NCBI GenBank assembly: GCA_963576725.1
Contig: OY755243.1
Location: forward strand, 73,368,106 to 73,432,105
Direction: 5' to 3'
DNA from: Azorinus chamasolen
Taxonomy: Eukaryota; Mollusca; Bivalvia; Cardiida; Solecurtidae
Length of the DNA stretch: 64,000 nucleotides
This document shows, in pieces, positions 53,255-63,677 of this stretch. The first letter of the stretch is position 1. Each line of letters starts with the position of its first letter. The notes under the pieces are model-generated. The model was not told the DNA's origin. It did no database searches and worked only from the letters and a program-made list of their open reading frames with translations. A program made the translations under genes and the position numbers.

Positions 53255-53405
53255 CGACACCTTTGCATCATATAAACGCTTTTTCCCCGCATCTGCAAAC
53301 AGAGTAGAGCCAGATCAGATTTCTAAACTGGCTACAATGTCCCACCTTCCATATTTCATTATGACCCTTTTGTCTATGAATATTGAGAAGGTATTCTGAA
53401 ATTTT
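53255..53405 (-). mobile_element. P1A MITE with deleted right hairpin arm
   Basis: CAAACAGAGTAGAGCCAGAT joins directly to TTTCTAAACTGGCTACA of the long arm. It ends without TTAA. Confidence 0.65.
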
Positions 53406-53785
53406 CTTTATTCATAGTATATTCTGTTCCGATACATCGAAATTCCTTGAACTTTTATCAATTCTCATACTGTCCCCACGTTTCTAAATCATTTGAGATA
53501 AGCTCATTCCAGGGCCCCATAACCCACCAGCTTTATTTTGCACCTTAACCTCAGTGCATACCATATGTGTCCAGTTGCCACGCCATAATAACAGGTGTAG
53601 TATGACACCCAAGCCTGGGTGGCAAACATTTACAGCAGACACAAAAACATAAACATCTTAAGTCAACAATCAATAAATTCTTCCCAAGTCAGCACCACTA
53701 TTATACATCCGATCCTTGCATTTCACTATAAAATTTATAGTATAAATTGATATGCTTTTTAAACACCATGGGACAAATGTTTGAT
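53406..53785. other. Unique DNA
   Basis: No exon or repeat supported. Confidence 0.35.
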
Positions 53786-53789
53786 CTTC

Positions 53790-53930
53790 CCTGATAATAC
53801 TAAATGTTTGGATCAAGATGAGATGCCAAGTAACTTGACCATGTGTAACACTGCCTGGATCCTGATGTAATGCTGAGTTACTTTGGATCCAAGTGTCATC
53901 TGGATCCAAGCCGATTGTAAATGCATGTCA
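53790..53930. mobile_element. P4 palindromes, two overlapping
   Basis: TTTGGATCAAGATGAGATGCC and GCCTGGATCCTGATGTAATGC are left arms in tandem. A single right arm (TCATCTGGATCCAAGC) follows. Confidence 0.5.
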
Positions 53931-53949
53931 GGTCAAAGTATTCGGTAGA

Positions 53950-54215
53950 AACAGTTGAGTACATCTGATCTGGGTCTACTCTGTTTGCAAACGCATAGAA
54001 AGGCATATTCATGGATGAATACCCCTCGTACAGCAGCACTGATCGCAATTTGCGGATAGAACATCCACTGGACCCGCCAACTAGTTGATTCCAGTATATA
54101 CCAACTCAAACTTTGTTTGCAGGGGTATAAAAACATAATTATGGTAACAAACAGTTTGGATCCTGATGAGACGCCAAGTTACTCAGCATCTGGATCAAAA
54201 CTTTTTGCACAGATT
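53950..54215. mobile_element. P1 right-arm fragments and P4 palindrome
   Basis: CATCTGATCTGGGTCTACTC (53961), CTTTGTTTGCAGGGGTATAA (54110) and a P4 hairpin 54147-54210 with GTTACTCAGC centre. Confidence 0.5.
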
Positions 54216-54241
54216 ATAATTATTAAATCACAGATTGGCCA

Positions 54242-54474
54242 TTAACCCATTACTTCATAGGCTATTTTTAGAAACAACCTCTGAATAAATGTACCAAAAA
54301 GGAGCACTAACTACAGAAAAGGATTTTTTTTAGAATTTTGTAGTTTGAAACCATTGTGATAAATAGAGTATTAATTTTGCTCATATAGGAGCAAATGCTC
54401 TATTTATCACAATGGTTTCACAAAGTGACTTTTACAGAGTCATCAAAAGTTGTCAATATGAGGGAATGGGTTAA
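54242..54474 (+). mobile_element. P2 MITE
   Basis: 233 bp, TTAA at both ends. Hairpin 54347-54419 has a 5-bp insertion in the left arm (AGAGTATTAATTTTGC). Confidence 0.9.
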
Positions 54475-54925
54475 CAGCGAAAGATTTTACTTAAATACAC
54501 GTACTCCATATACGCCAAAATGTTTTCTAATGGTCCTACAAATGTAACCCCTAGTGGGTTTTCACGTCAAATATGCTAATTATCAGCATTCAAGATTATT
54601 CTTCTGCACAAATCACCCATGACAATCCATCTTTTGGCCCGAGTTCACCTGATAAAACGGTCATTGCCTCTGTATAAGATAAATTCTCATCCAAGCAAAG
54701 AAAAAACTATATTTGTAAATACTAGTGATGTGCTGATTAATCGCAGGACTCAGTGATCGAGTTGTGAAGGTTCCGATATTATGATCAACGAAGGACAGGT
54801 CATCGCTAACGAGAGGTGATTCTAATATGTAACAACACGGTAGGTTTTGGCTAAAAAATAGCAGATTTCGATAGATCAGTATGTCCTAGTACTATTTTAC
54901 AAAGCTTTGTTTTCTCTTTTCCTCT
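54475..54925. other. Unique DNA with a P6 tail
   Basis: GGTGATTCTAATATGTAACAACA and TAGGTTTTGGC (54815-54870) are a P6-type right end. Confidence 0.4.
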
Positions 54926-55124
54926 TTAACCCTTTCAATGGTGAATTCTCATAGTGGAATGCTCCATTATTGTTTAAAAAGTTTAAAAGAGTATCCTTTA
55001 CAAGAAGAGTTTGAATGACAAACAATGCAGACCCTGGTCAGAGGGCTCCTTTAGGAGCCATCTAATCTGGGTCTACACTGTTTGCAAAAGACAGTATATA
55101 CATGTCCCGCAATCGAAGGGTTAA
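54926..55124 (+). mobile_element. P3 MITE, complete
   Basis: 199 bp, TTAACCCTTTCAATGG to ATCGAAGGGTTAA. Hairpin 55019-55085 with tip GGCTCCTTTAGGAGCC. Confidence 0.9.
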
Positions 55125-55144
55125 TTATTCTAATTAGATGCACC

Positions 55145-55408
55145 AAATTACTTAGTATTTCATCTGGATCCAAACTGTTTTAACAAATTTATCACTAGAC
55201 TAAATAGCGTGCAGAGAGTCAATTATTAAGCCCAGTAATCCTGACTGAATGAAACCAAATCAAAAGAATTTCATTTCAGAAGAAAAAAAACCTGCAACTC
55301 TGAACTCTTCACACGCTTGCTGTAAATTTGTGATAACCAATGCAAACAGCTTGGATCCAGATGAGACGCCGAGTTACTCGGCATCCCACCAGGATCTATG
55401 CTGCTTGT
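55145..55408. mobile_element. P4 half and P4 palindrome
   Basis: CATCTGGATCCAAACTG (55160s) is an isolated right arm. Hairpin 55342-55408 has GACGCCGAGTTACTCGGC at its centre. Confidence 0.55.
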
Positions 55409-55452
55409 TACATTGACTCTAATGTTTGAAGAGAAATGGGAAAAAACATTTT

Positions 55453-55665
55453 TTAACCCTTACAATGTGAGACAGGAGTCACTAATGTCCTTTGCAAACA
55501 GTGTAGACCCAGATGAGAGGGCTCCTAGAGGAGCCCTCTCATCAGGGTCTGCACTGTTTGTTATGTTACATTTTTTAATAGAAAAATCCCTAAATATTCA
55601 CCACGAGCTTGACCTGTTTGAATTTTGGAATAGTCCATTTGAACATTCAGCATTGTAAGGGTTAA
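55453..55665 (-). mobile_element. P3 MITE, complete
   Basis: 213 bp, TTAA 55453-55456 and 55662-55665. Hairpin 55494-55560 centre GGGCTCCTAGAGGAGCCC. Confidence 0.92.
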
Positions 55666-56110
55666 ATCATGACAGGCAAAGGTTTTTGCAGACGAAAATT
55701 ACTTAGCATGCACAAATTTCACAACAGGATTTCATCCTCATAGAGAGTTATGGGTTGACTGTGTTCCCATAGAATTCGAGACATCATGTCTTGAAAATTG
55801 AACTGCATTACTATGGTTTTGACACTCCGAATTCTCCAGTTGCTAAAAAACATAAATCTTAATATTCAAATGATACTGCATTCCTGTCTAAATGTGCATT
55901 CATTTACGAGTTTCACGATAACGTTATCCCCTGTGAACACTACTCCCATATAAGGAAATGTACCTGAGGGATTGCGTAAACCAAGTATGACAATTTAAGA
56001 AACATTGAATTGCAAATTTGTAACATAAAACCACAGATAAACAATCCTAGTCTGACTTATTTGTCATAATAGGCAAATGATACCTTAATTATCCTGAAGA
56101 TCTGACACAA
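55666..56110. other. Unique DNA
   Basis: No exon recognised on either strand, including the expected first CH1 helix exon. Confidence 0.4.
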
Positions 56111-56118
56111 CCACTTAG

Positions 56119-56171
56119 GCAAATAGTGTAGACCCAGATCCAGAGCAGTATGATCAGGCTTTACATTATTT
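56119..56171. repeat. P3-like palindrome, collapsed
   Basis: GCAAATAGTGTAGACCCAGA against TCAGGCTTTACATTATTTG. Confidence 0.45.
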
Positions 56172-56414
56172 GACTTTATTTTTATTGACTTACATTTTTG
56201 AAGTTATTAAAACAATACGGAAATGACTCGTTCAGCTGTACAAACAGGTGCAGAGGGGAGAAAAAATAAAATTTATAGTAAATATATACAGTCAACTGGG
56301 TTTGGTCTGTCAGTCATCTGAGATAAAAGAAACTCTGTCATAAGAAAATGAAGCTACTGTATTTATCGTAAATACTGCTAGGACACTCAACCTCAGTTCT
56401 CTACAAGTTTGTAA

Positions 56415-58073
56415 AACAAGAGGGCCAGAATGGCCCTGAAGCGCTCACCAGACAAGCAGGGGAGAAGATTTTCAAAGTTTTCACTATATGTTTCTATAGA
56501 AAACTAGCCGGCCTTGGTGCAGGCCAATTTTGACCCCAGGGGCGTAATTTATATAACTTTTGTAGAGGACTTGAACATGATGCTATGAGCCAAATATTAA
56601 AGCTGAGAACCTTTCATTTTCAGAGGAGAAGATTTTCAAAGTTTTCTCTATATGTTTCTGCTGAAAACTTCCCACCCCTGGGGCGGGGCCAATTTTGACC
56701 CTAGGGTCATAATTCATATAACTTTTGTAGAGGACCTATACATGATGCTATGTGCCAAATATGAAAGCTGAGAACTTTCCAGATTCAGAGAAGAAGATTT
56801 TCAATGTTTTCACTATTTGTTTCCATTGAAAACTGCCCACCCATGGGGCGGGGACAATTTTGACCCCAGGGCAATAATTAATATAACTTTTGTAGAGGAC
56901 CTGAACATGATGCTCTGTGCCAAATATGAAAGCTGAGCGCCTTCCAGTTTCAGAGGAGAAGATTTCTAAAGATTTCACTATTTGTTTCTATTGAAAACTG
57001 CCCATCCCTGGGGCGGGGCCAATTTTAACCCCAGGGGCATACTTTATATAACTTTTGTAGAGGACCTGAACATGATGCTATGTGCCAAATATGAATGTTG
57101 AGAAACTTCTGATTTCAAAGGAGAAGATTTTCAAAGGTTTACTATATGATTCTATTGAAAACTTCCCACCCCTGGGGCGGCCCCAATTTTGACCCCAGGG
57201 GCATAATTTATATAACTTTTTTTTGTAGAGGACCTGAACATGATGATCTGTGCCAAATATGAAAGCTAAGCGCCTTCCAGTTTCAGAGGAGAAGATTTTC
57301 AAAGATTTCACTATTTGTTTCCAATGAAAACTGCCCCCTCCCCTGGGGCGGGGCTAATTTTAACCCCAGGGCCATAATTTATATAACTTTTGTAGAGGAC
57401 CTGAACATGATGCTATGTGCCAAATATGAAAGCTGAGAACCTTCTAGTTTCAGAGGAGAAGATTTTCAAAGTTTTTACTATATATTTCTATTGGAAACTG
57501 CCCACCCCTGGGGCGGGGCTAATTTTGACCCCAGGGCCTTAATTTATATAACTTTTGTAGAGGACCTGAATATGCTGCTCTGTGCCAAATATGAAAGATG
57601 AGAGCCTTTCAGTTTCAGAGGAGAAGATTTTCAAAGATTTCATTATTTGTTTCTATTGAAAACTGCCCACCCCTGGGGCGGGGACAATTTTGACCCCAGG
57701 GTCATAATTTAAATAACTTTTGTAGAGGACCTGAACATGATGCTATGTGCCAAATATGAAAGCTAATAACCTTCTGGTTTCAGAGGAGAAGATTTTCAAA
57801 GTTTTACTATATGTTTCTATTGAAAACTTCCCACCCCTGGGGCGGGGCCAATTTTGACCCCAGGGGCATAATTTATATAACTTTTGTAGAGGACCTATAG
57901 GTGATGCTATGTACCAAAGATGAAAGCTGAGAACCCTGTAGATTCAGAGGAGAAGATTTTTAAAGGTTCAAATTGTTGACGCCCGACGACGCACGACGCA
58001 CGCCGACGGACGACGGACATCTGGCGATCACAAAAGCTCACCCTGAGCACTTTGTGCTCTGGTGAGCTAAAAA
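56415..58073 (+). mobile_element. HT4: Helentron/pearl-like element with ~9 core units
   Basis: AACAAGAG, hairpin AGGGCCA/TGGCCCT, GCGCTCACC. Core units are marked by TGTAGAGGAC at 56571, 56726, 56891, 57056, 57224, 57391, 57556, 57721 and 57885 (spacing 155-168, mostly 165). A GACG-type microsatellite (57973-58020) is followed by terminal hairpin AGCTCACC-CTGAGCAC/GTGCTCTGGTGAGCT and CTAAAAA. Internal GGGGCGGGGCC blocks recur. No coding capacity. Confidence 0.85.
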
Positions 58074-58101
58074 TATATGATTTTACATTTTTTTGATAGC
58101 T

Positions 58102-58396
58102 TTAACCATTTACTCCATAAATATGCCTTTTAACCCTAGCCTTCACTTTACTTTATTTCATAAATACGCCTTTCTGTAACGCCTTTGCAAACAGAGCAGA
58201 CCAAGATCAGATGTCTCCTATAGGAGCTGTCTGATCAGGGTCTAGTCTGTTTACTTATAGTACAATATGGATCTGATTCTACAGTTTCTGTCATGGCCAA
58301 AATATCATGTGTTCATATGCCATTATAAAAATGAATCTTATTAATATTCATGATGTCATTATTTATTGCATAAATATTCATTGAGTAAAGGGTTAA
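58102..58396 (-). mobile_element. P1B MITE with doubled short arm
   Basis: Two short-arm starts (TTAACCATTTACTCC, 58102; TTAACCCTAGCC, 58131) precede hairpin 58187-58254. TTAA 58393-58396. Confidence 0.78.
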
Positions 58397-58411
58397 ACGA
58401 AACTAATGGAG

Positions 58412-58482
58412 TAGCAATTAGTGTAGACCCCAATCTTACTGTTCCTACAGGAGCTGTCTGATATGGATCTACTCCGTTGCAA
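58412..58482. repeat. P3-like palindrome
   Basis: GCAATTAGTGTAGACCCC against TATGGATCTACTCCGTTGC. Tip TTCCTACAGGAG. Confidence 0.5.
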
Positions 58483-58561
58483 ATATGTTAGTATGTGTCT
58501 TTTCCCAGTAAAGGTTCAACTCTGCATGCCAGCGGGGGATTCTCCCATCATTTATGATCTA

Positions 58562-58635
58562 GATGCAAACAATTTGGATCCAGATCACTGGCCCCCACAA
58601 AATGTAGGGCCTGATCTGAGATCCAAACTATTTGC
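58562..58635. mobile_element. P4 palindrome with GGGCC tip
   Basis: GATGCAAACAATTTGGATCC and GATCCAAACTATTTGCTC; tip GGCCCCCAC/GTAGGGCC. Sister of the copy at 80-148. Confidence 0.6.
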
Positions 58636-58749
58636 TCAACGTCTGCAAAAAATCAGAAAGAAAATTAACAGTTTTGAAAATATTGCAGAAGAAAACTGAG
58701 CAGATGACAAAATTACTTATCCTGCACAACTTTCTGCCTGCATTCAGCA

Positions 58750-58971
58750 TCAACCCATTCCTCCATATACTATTTTTAGATCCAACCTCTTTAAATAAAT
58801 CTACCCAAAAGAAGCATTTACTAGAGAAAAGGAAAAGTTTAGAATTGTGTATTTTGAAACCATTGTGATAAATAGAGCATTTGCTCCTATAGGAGCAAAT
58901 GCTCTATTTCTCACAATGGTTTCATAAAGTGATTTTTACAGAGGCGGCGTATTTATGGAGGAAAGGGTTAA
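58750..58971 (+). mobile_element. P2 MITE
   Basis: TCAACCCATTCC to GGAAAGGGTTAA. Hairpin 58856-58923 has one mismatch and an intact GCTCCTATAGGAGC centre. Confidence 0.92.
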
Positions 58972-58999
58972 AATCTATCTTCAACCTGCCTTACAAGTC

Positions 59000-59105
59000 T
59001 TTACTCCACATATTTTAGATACCTTTTAATACCTCTGCATACAGAGTAGACCTAGATCAGATGGATTCTGTTGGAGCTGTCTGATCAGAGCCTGCTCTCG
59101 GTGCC
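59000..59105 (-). mobile_element. P1B short arm and hairpin
   Basis: ACTCCACATATTTTAGATACC precedes hairpin 59038-59105 with tip TTCTGTTGGAGC. The long arm is absent. Confidence 0.6.
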
Positions 59106-59324
59106 TACGTATACTGTAAACAAACATTTTCCTAATTCAAATAAATTGCCTCTTGCAAAACCTATCTTTACTTCCTGATTTAAATCTTAAGTCTATTGTC
59201 TTCCAATTTCCTGTTGCATGTATTTCATAATGTTACTGATGATCTATGTTACATGTATATGCAGAGACAAAGTGATACAATCAATAAGTCCTGGAAATAT
59301 ATCTCAGCTTTCTGCTTTATGATT

Positions 59325-59530
59325 ATTAATCACTTTACATGATAAATATTCATAAATAATGGCCTTATGAATATTAATGAGCCAAATTATTATAATGAAT
59401 TATGAGCAAGTGAATTTAGATCTATATTAGTTTACGTGTAGCAAAAAGACAGCTACTGCATGGGTCATTTGTTCTGGGTCTACTCTGTTTGCAAACACAT
59501 CAAAAGGCATCTCTATCAGCTAAAGGTTTA
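59325..59530 (+). mobile_element. P1B MITE, hairpin collapsed
   Basis: TTAATCACTTTACATG to AGCTAAAGGTTTAT. The left arm is replaced by TAGCAAAAAGACAGC. Confidence 0.6.
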
Positions 59531-59615
59531 TTTTTGAAAGAGTATTGTAGATTAATTTGATTACAGCTGTCACTTTGAATACAGCATTCATTTCCTATAC
59601 TTTTATCATAATTAT

Positions 59616-59848
59616 ACCAAATTTGAATGCGAGACATGCACACACTGTCATCTACAAAAAGTGTAGACCCAGATCATGATCAGAGGGCTCCGTGAGTTGC
59701 CCTGAGACTGATCAGGGTCTGCACTTTTTGTCATTCAAAATCTTCTAACAAATTATACCCTTTCAAACTGAATGAAATCTACCTTTAAACAATGGTGGAC
59801 TATTATACATGTATTATTATGCTGAAAATTCAGCATTGAAAGGGTTAA
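59616..59848 (-). mobile_element. P3 MITE
   Basis: TTTGAATGCGAGACATGC to TTGAAAGGGTTAA. The hairpin (59657-59731) holds a duplicated ATCATGATCA and a diverged tip. Confidence 0.75.
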
Positions 59849-59931
59849 CAATAATCATAAAATTGATTTTAATGAAGGTACAGAGATTGGCAAATGCACA
59901 CTTCTGTCTGTGCCTCAGGAATCTTAATAAA

Positions 59932-60015
59932 CCTTTTCTCTAGTAAATGCTCCTTTTCAGTAGATTTATTCAAAGAGGCTGGGTCTAAAAATGGCCTATA
60001 AGGGAATGGGTAAAG
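59932..60015 (-). mobile_element. P2 long-arm fragment
   Basis: CTCTAGTAAATGCTCCTTTT to GGGAATGGGTAAA. Confidence 0.7.
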
Positions 60016-60334
60016 CTCTTGTTCATCAATCTGTCAACTGCCATCAAGTTTATTGCTTTCTTTAAAGTGCTTTTCAATAGTGATACCAAGTCTGTTCCCT
60101 TTTCACATGTCAATTACTTCAGCTGTGATAGAATTCCCGAAATCTGTGCAAACAGTTGAATCAAGAGGAGGCATGGCCTTATGAATTCAACATCTTAACT
60201 AGATCAAACCTATTCAGTACTCCAAGTTTGGTTTTTTTCAACATAAATGAAAGAAAATTCAACCATGAAAATTGAAGCATCAACATACTATGGGTTAAGT
60301 GTTAATTTCCTCATTGCTAATGACCCTTTAACTG
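60016..60334. other. Unique DNA with a faint P4 trace
   Basis: GTGCAAACAGTTGAATCAAG and ACTAGATCAAACCTATTCAG near 60145-60214. Confidence 0.35.
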
Positions 60335-60434
60335 TTAACCCTTTCCTTGTTTTTTTATATGCATGAAAGAAATGTCATGAATATTAATGAGCTGAACTAT
60401 TTTAACCATCATTTTTGACTGTGGCAGACAGTGT
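60335..60434 (+). mobile_element. P1B left part, cut by P1A
   Basis: TTAACCCTTTCCTTG through ACTGTGGCAGACAGTG. No remainder of this copy was identified beyond the P1A insertion. Confidence 0.65.
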
Positions 60435-60684
60435 TTAACCCTTTCCCTCATATGAACTCGTTTTCACGCATCAGCAAACAGAGTAGACCCAGATCAGATG
60501 GCTCCTGTAGGAGCCGTCTGATCAGGGTCTGCTCTGTTAATTTGCTAATGGAATTTGATAGACCTGTTTCTTTACTTTCTGAAACGGCTACCATGTAGCA
60601 CCGTACATATTCCATTAGAACTATTTTGTCCATGAATAGTCAGAAGGTATTGATATTTGAAATAAACATAGAACAGGGAAAGGG
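60435..60684 (-). mobile_element. P1A MITE
   Basis: TTAACCCTTTCCCTC to CAGGGAAAGGGAAC. Hairpin 60474-60545 has a 4-bp insert near the outer edge (TGTTAATTTGC). Inserted in P1B sequence. Confidence 0.88.
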
Positions 60685-60980
60685 AACATGGATCTGGTCA
60701 TTTGGCCAATAATACACCCCCACCCACCTGATCGTTCTCACAGGCATTCTAGGTGGCTATAATTTTCACAGTTTGAATAGCCACAATGTTTAGGGTAATG
60801 ATTATTTTCACATTTATCAAAGAAAAGAAATCATACAGCCTTAAACTTTATTGTCCAGCTCGCCCAGTGTGCCAAACCATAAAATACTCAGACTGCCTGG
60901 TAACATTGCACCTCATAATAATTATTTTCAGTGGCTGGGTCCAAGCCTGTAGTTTGAAAGGTCATGGGTTCAATTCAGTC
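60685..60980. other. Unique DNA
   Basis: GGCTGGGTCCAAGCCTGTAG near 60932 has no RNA-gene fold I can support. No exon. Confidence 0.35.
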
Positions 60981-61237
60981 TTCACCCTTTCCGAGGTGTT
61001 CTATATTTATTCCAAATTCAATACCTACTGAATATTGTTCATGGACAAAATAGTTGTAATGAAATACGGACAGCTGAAAATTGTAGCCAATTTACAATGT
61101 AAAGATACAGATCTTTCAAATTCCATTAGTAAACAGAGCAGACTCTGATCAGATGGCTCCTTTTTGGAGCCGTCTGATCTGGGTCTACTCTGTTAGAAAA
61201 TAATTATGTGAAAACATGTTTCAATGAAGGAAAGGAT
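60981..61237 (+). mobile_element. P1A MITE
   Basis: CACCCTTTCCGAGG opens and GAAGGAAAGGATAG closes; TTAA lost. Hairpin 61129-61196 with tip CTCCTTTTTGGAG. Confidence 0.82.
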
Positions 61238-61262
61238 AGTGAAAACTGATAGGGTCACACAA

Positions 61263-61500
61263 TAAACATTTAATGATGAATATTCAAAGATAAACATTTA
61301 AATGATGAATATTCAAATAAGAAAAAAATGAATATTAATTAAATGAATTTTTATAAAGGCTTAGGAACAAGAAAAATTAGATCTTTTTTACACCATGAGC
61401 AAACATAAGACTCAGCTCAGACAGCTGAGATCTAGAGCAGCTATCTTATCTGGGCCTTAACTCTGCAAATGCATGACTATACAGTTTATCAAGAAATGGG
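61263..61500 (+). mobile_element. P1B MITE with duplicated long-arm start
   Basis: AACATTTAAATGATGAATATTCAA-type units occur twice (61263, 61292). The hairpin near 61401-61467 is heavily changed (GACAGCTGAGATCTAGAG). Confidence 0.55.
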
Positions 61501-61530
61501 ATTATGTGAATGTCATAAAACTTTTCACAT

Positions 61531-61735
61531 TAACCCATTAACTCTAGAATAATTATGCAAGAAAAATCTATTATTTCATGAATATTCATTGATAAAGGTA
61601 CCTAAGCAAAGAAGCTATTGGCTATGACAGAAACTTTAGAACAAGTTCTATAAATCTATAAACATAAAGAGCAGACCCCAAATTCCAATCAGACAGCCCC
61701 TACTGTTTGCAAAGGCGTCTTAATCAGATAACACT
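61531..61735 (+). mobile_element. P1B MITE, degraded
   Basis: TTAACCCATTAAC opens. Remains of the hairpin (AAAGAGCAGACCCC...CAATCAGACAGCCCC). AATCAGATAACAC closes. Confidence 0.55.
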
Positions 61736-61785
61736 TGTTTTTCTGTCACATTTTTAGTCTACAACAACATAACACAAAATTGGTA

Positions 61786-62035
61786 CTAACCCTTCGCTTG
61801 CTGAATTTTAAAATACATTTCTCCTTCTTTACCCATGCCCTGTTGTATAATTACATATATATTCACCGTGTACAAGTATTTCGCTATGCAGTCACTGCTG
61901 TGGAGTGCACTGGTTGCACAATCAACTTGTAAATAGTGCAGACTCTGATGAGACAGCTCCTGCAGGAGCTGTCTCATCTGGGTCTTCACTATTTACAGGT
62001 AGGTATATTGACATGAATAGCAAGCGAAGGGTTAA
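61786..62035 (+). mobile_element. P7 MITE, copy 2
   Basis: 250 bp from CTAACCCTTCGCTTGC to AAGCGAAGGGTTAA. Hairpin 61929-61998 with tip CAGCTCCTGCAGGAGCTG. Opposite orientation to 14033-14282 and closely similar throughout. Confidence 0.9.
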
Positions 62036-62044
62036 CACTGAATT

Positions 62045-62200
62045 TTGACTAAAGAGTCCACCAATTAGGAAAGGCTTAAACCTGCCATATGATTTTGAAT
62101 GACAAGCAGTGCAGACTCAGACAAGGAGCCTGATCCAGGTCCACAGTGTTTGCAAATGGCATTATGTACCATGTGTCTCATAGTCAAAGGGTTACCTCAC
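62045..62200 (+). mobile_element. P3 MITE
   Basis: The long arm and a hairpin of ~52 bp (62104-62155; left tip half missing). AGTCAAAGGGTTACC closes. Confidence 0.65.
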
Positions 62201-62230
62201 TGTCAAGGTTGCCAACCAGTGATCTTGTGC

Positions 62231-62340
62231 TTAACCCATTCCTTCATATTGACACATTTTGATGCCTCTGTCACTTTTTTGAAACCATTGTGTTCCATAG
62301 GGACAAATTCTCTATTTATCACAATGGTTTTCAAACAGGC
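62231..62340 (-). mobile_element. P2 MITE, long arm absent
   Basis: TTAACCCATTCCTTC precedes a broken hairpin (GAAACCATTGTGTTCCATAG). It ends at GGTTTTCAAACAGG. Confidence 0.7.
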
Positions 62341-62419
62341 TCATGATCAGTAGTTAATCAGGTCTATGAATGAATATATCCCTGAATGCTATTAGGTTTA
62401 AGGCAACAGGTACATGTTA

Positions 62420-62663
62420 ACATTTAAAGTGCCAGAAACCAGTGTATATAAGGCATTGACAAACAGTGTAGACCCAGATCAAAGGGCTCTCTCAGGGGCT
62501 CTCTCAGGAGCCCTTTGATCTGGGTCTACACTGTTGGTCAGGATCTGCGCAGTTTGCCAAAAAAATTATTTTCTTCAGTAATTAAGTTTGAAACAATTTT
62601 TTGTTTAATCAATATTCAGAAAGGGAGGAGCCAGATTTGATTATTCGGAAGGTAAAGGGTTAA
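62420..62663 (-). mobile_element. P3 MITE with duplicated tip
   Basis: Hairpin 62458-62540. GGGCTCTCTCAGG is duplicated in the centre. It ends at GGTAAAGGGTTAA (62651-62663). Confidence 0.7.
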
Positions 62664-62978
62664 ACGACAATAAAATTTACAGCATGGTGATGTATCTTAC
62701 ACAAGAGCCAATCAACTAGGTGTAACAACAAACCGCAGCATTGTTGTACAAGTGATTTACATGTCCACATCTTTTTCAAACGGAAAGTTTAATGTCTCTA
62801 TTTGTGAGCATGGCAAAAGCATTTCTTAAATTCTCAACATGCCAACATGTCTTGTCAAGCTAAGAAAATCATACTTGGATAAAACTCTTGTGCAGCATTT
62901 TACTGAAAAAACTCTAAGGATTGCATCCTACCATCCTGTGATTAACTTACTAACTGATCTGGATCCATGCCATTTGCA
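62664..62978. other. Unique DNA
   Basis: No feature apart from a lone CTGATCTGGATCCATGCC near 62955. Confidence 0.35.
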
Positions 62979-63112
62979 TTTACCCTTTCCTTCATAATAA
63001 AAACCTTTTCACACCTTGGTATACAGAGTACACCCGGATCATACAGCTCATATATCTTGGTCTATTCTGTTTGAAAAGGTGTGAAACGGTGTTTATGTGA
63101 GGGAAAGGGATG
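62979..63112. mobile_element. P1 MITE with two short arms
   Basis: TTTACCCTTTCCTTCATA to GTGAGGGAAAGGGATGA. CCTTTTCACACC on the left mirrors GGTGTGAAACGG on the right. Hairpin degraded. Confidence 0.65.
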
Positions 63113-63584
63113 AACAAGCAATGTCAATTACTGTGTAATAGTTACTTGACCCTTTTTACATTATAGCAAAAACATGCCATCTGATTCTAAACCTTTTCTA
63201 CCTAAAATTTATGAACATTTTTAATCCTTACATTTCCAATTCCATGTGTAAGCTTTGATAAGCAACCAAGATAAATTAATAATGTATATGATCAGTATCT
63301 AAGCTATCTTGTTAAGCTATTGTCATATACGGTTTAAGGAATACTAAAGAGGTTTGTTTACGGAATATTGACTAAAACAAGACCACTTAAGCTGGGTCGA
63401 GGGCGTGTGCTCTCCACCCACACTTTAAAATCAATTCAGCTGAAGCATGATAATGTCAACATTAAATTTGACTGATTTACTGTTTCATTATGATTATGAA
63501 AACAGAGATTGAATATAAGCCGTGAATAACATAATACTTTCCTTGTACACTTAATACTTAGAATGAGGAATTTTTGAGGTGGAA
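63113..63584. other. Unique DNA
   Basis: No exon for the missing upstream part of the plakin CH1 domain was recognised on the minus strand. Confidence 0.4.
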
Positions 63585-63677
63585 TGTTCCATCAGTGTCC
63601 ATTCAAAATGAAAGGGTATAAATTTACGAGGGGATTTGAATGACAAACAGTGTAGACCCAGATCTGATGGCCTTTGA
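63585..63677 (+). mobile_element. P3 MITE, cut at hairpin
   Basis: The long arm and left hairpin arm (ACAAACAGTGTAGACCCAGA) stop just before the next TTAA. Confidence 0.6.

Noticed and set aside
52985..53260. Poly-Asp (plus) and poly-His (minus) frames
   Set aside because: Translation of a GAT microsatellite; both strands open for compositional reasons.
56748..57311. Two similar ~76-residue minus-strand frames
   Set aside because: Read-through of the HT4 165-bp units; the similarity reflects the DNA repeat, not a gene family.
5916..60545. Regularly recurring palindromes as a CRISPR array
   Set aside because: Spacing is irregular (hundreds of bp), units are whole MITEs with TTAA ends, and the DNA is eukaryotic.
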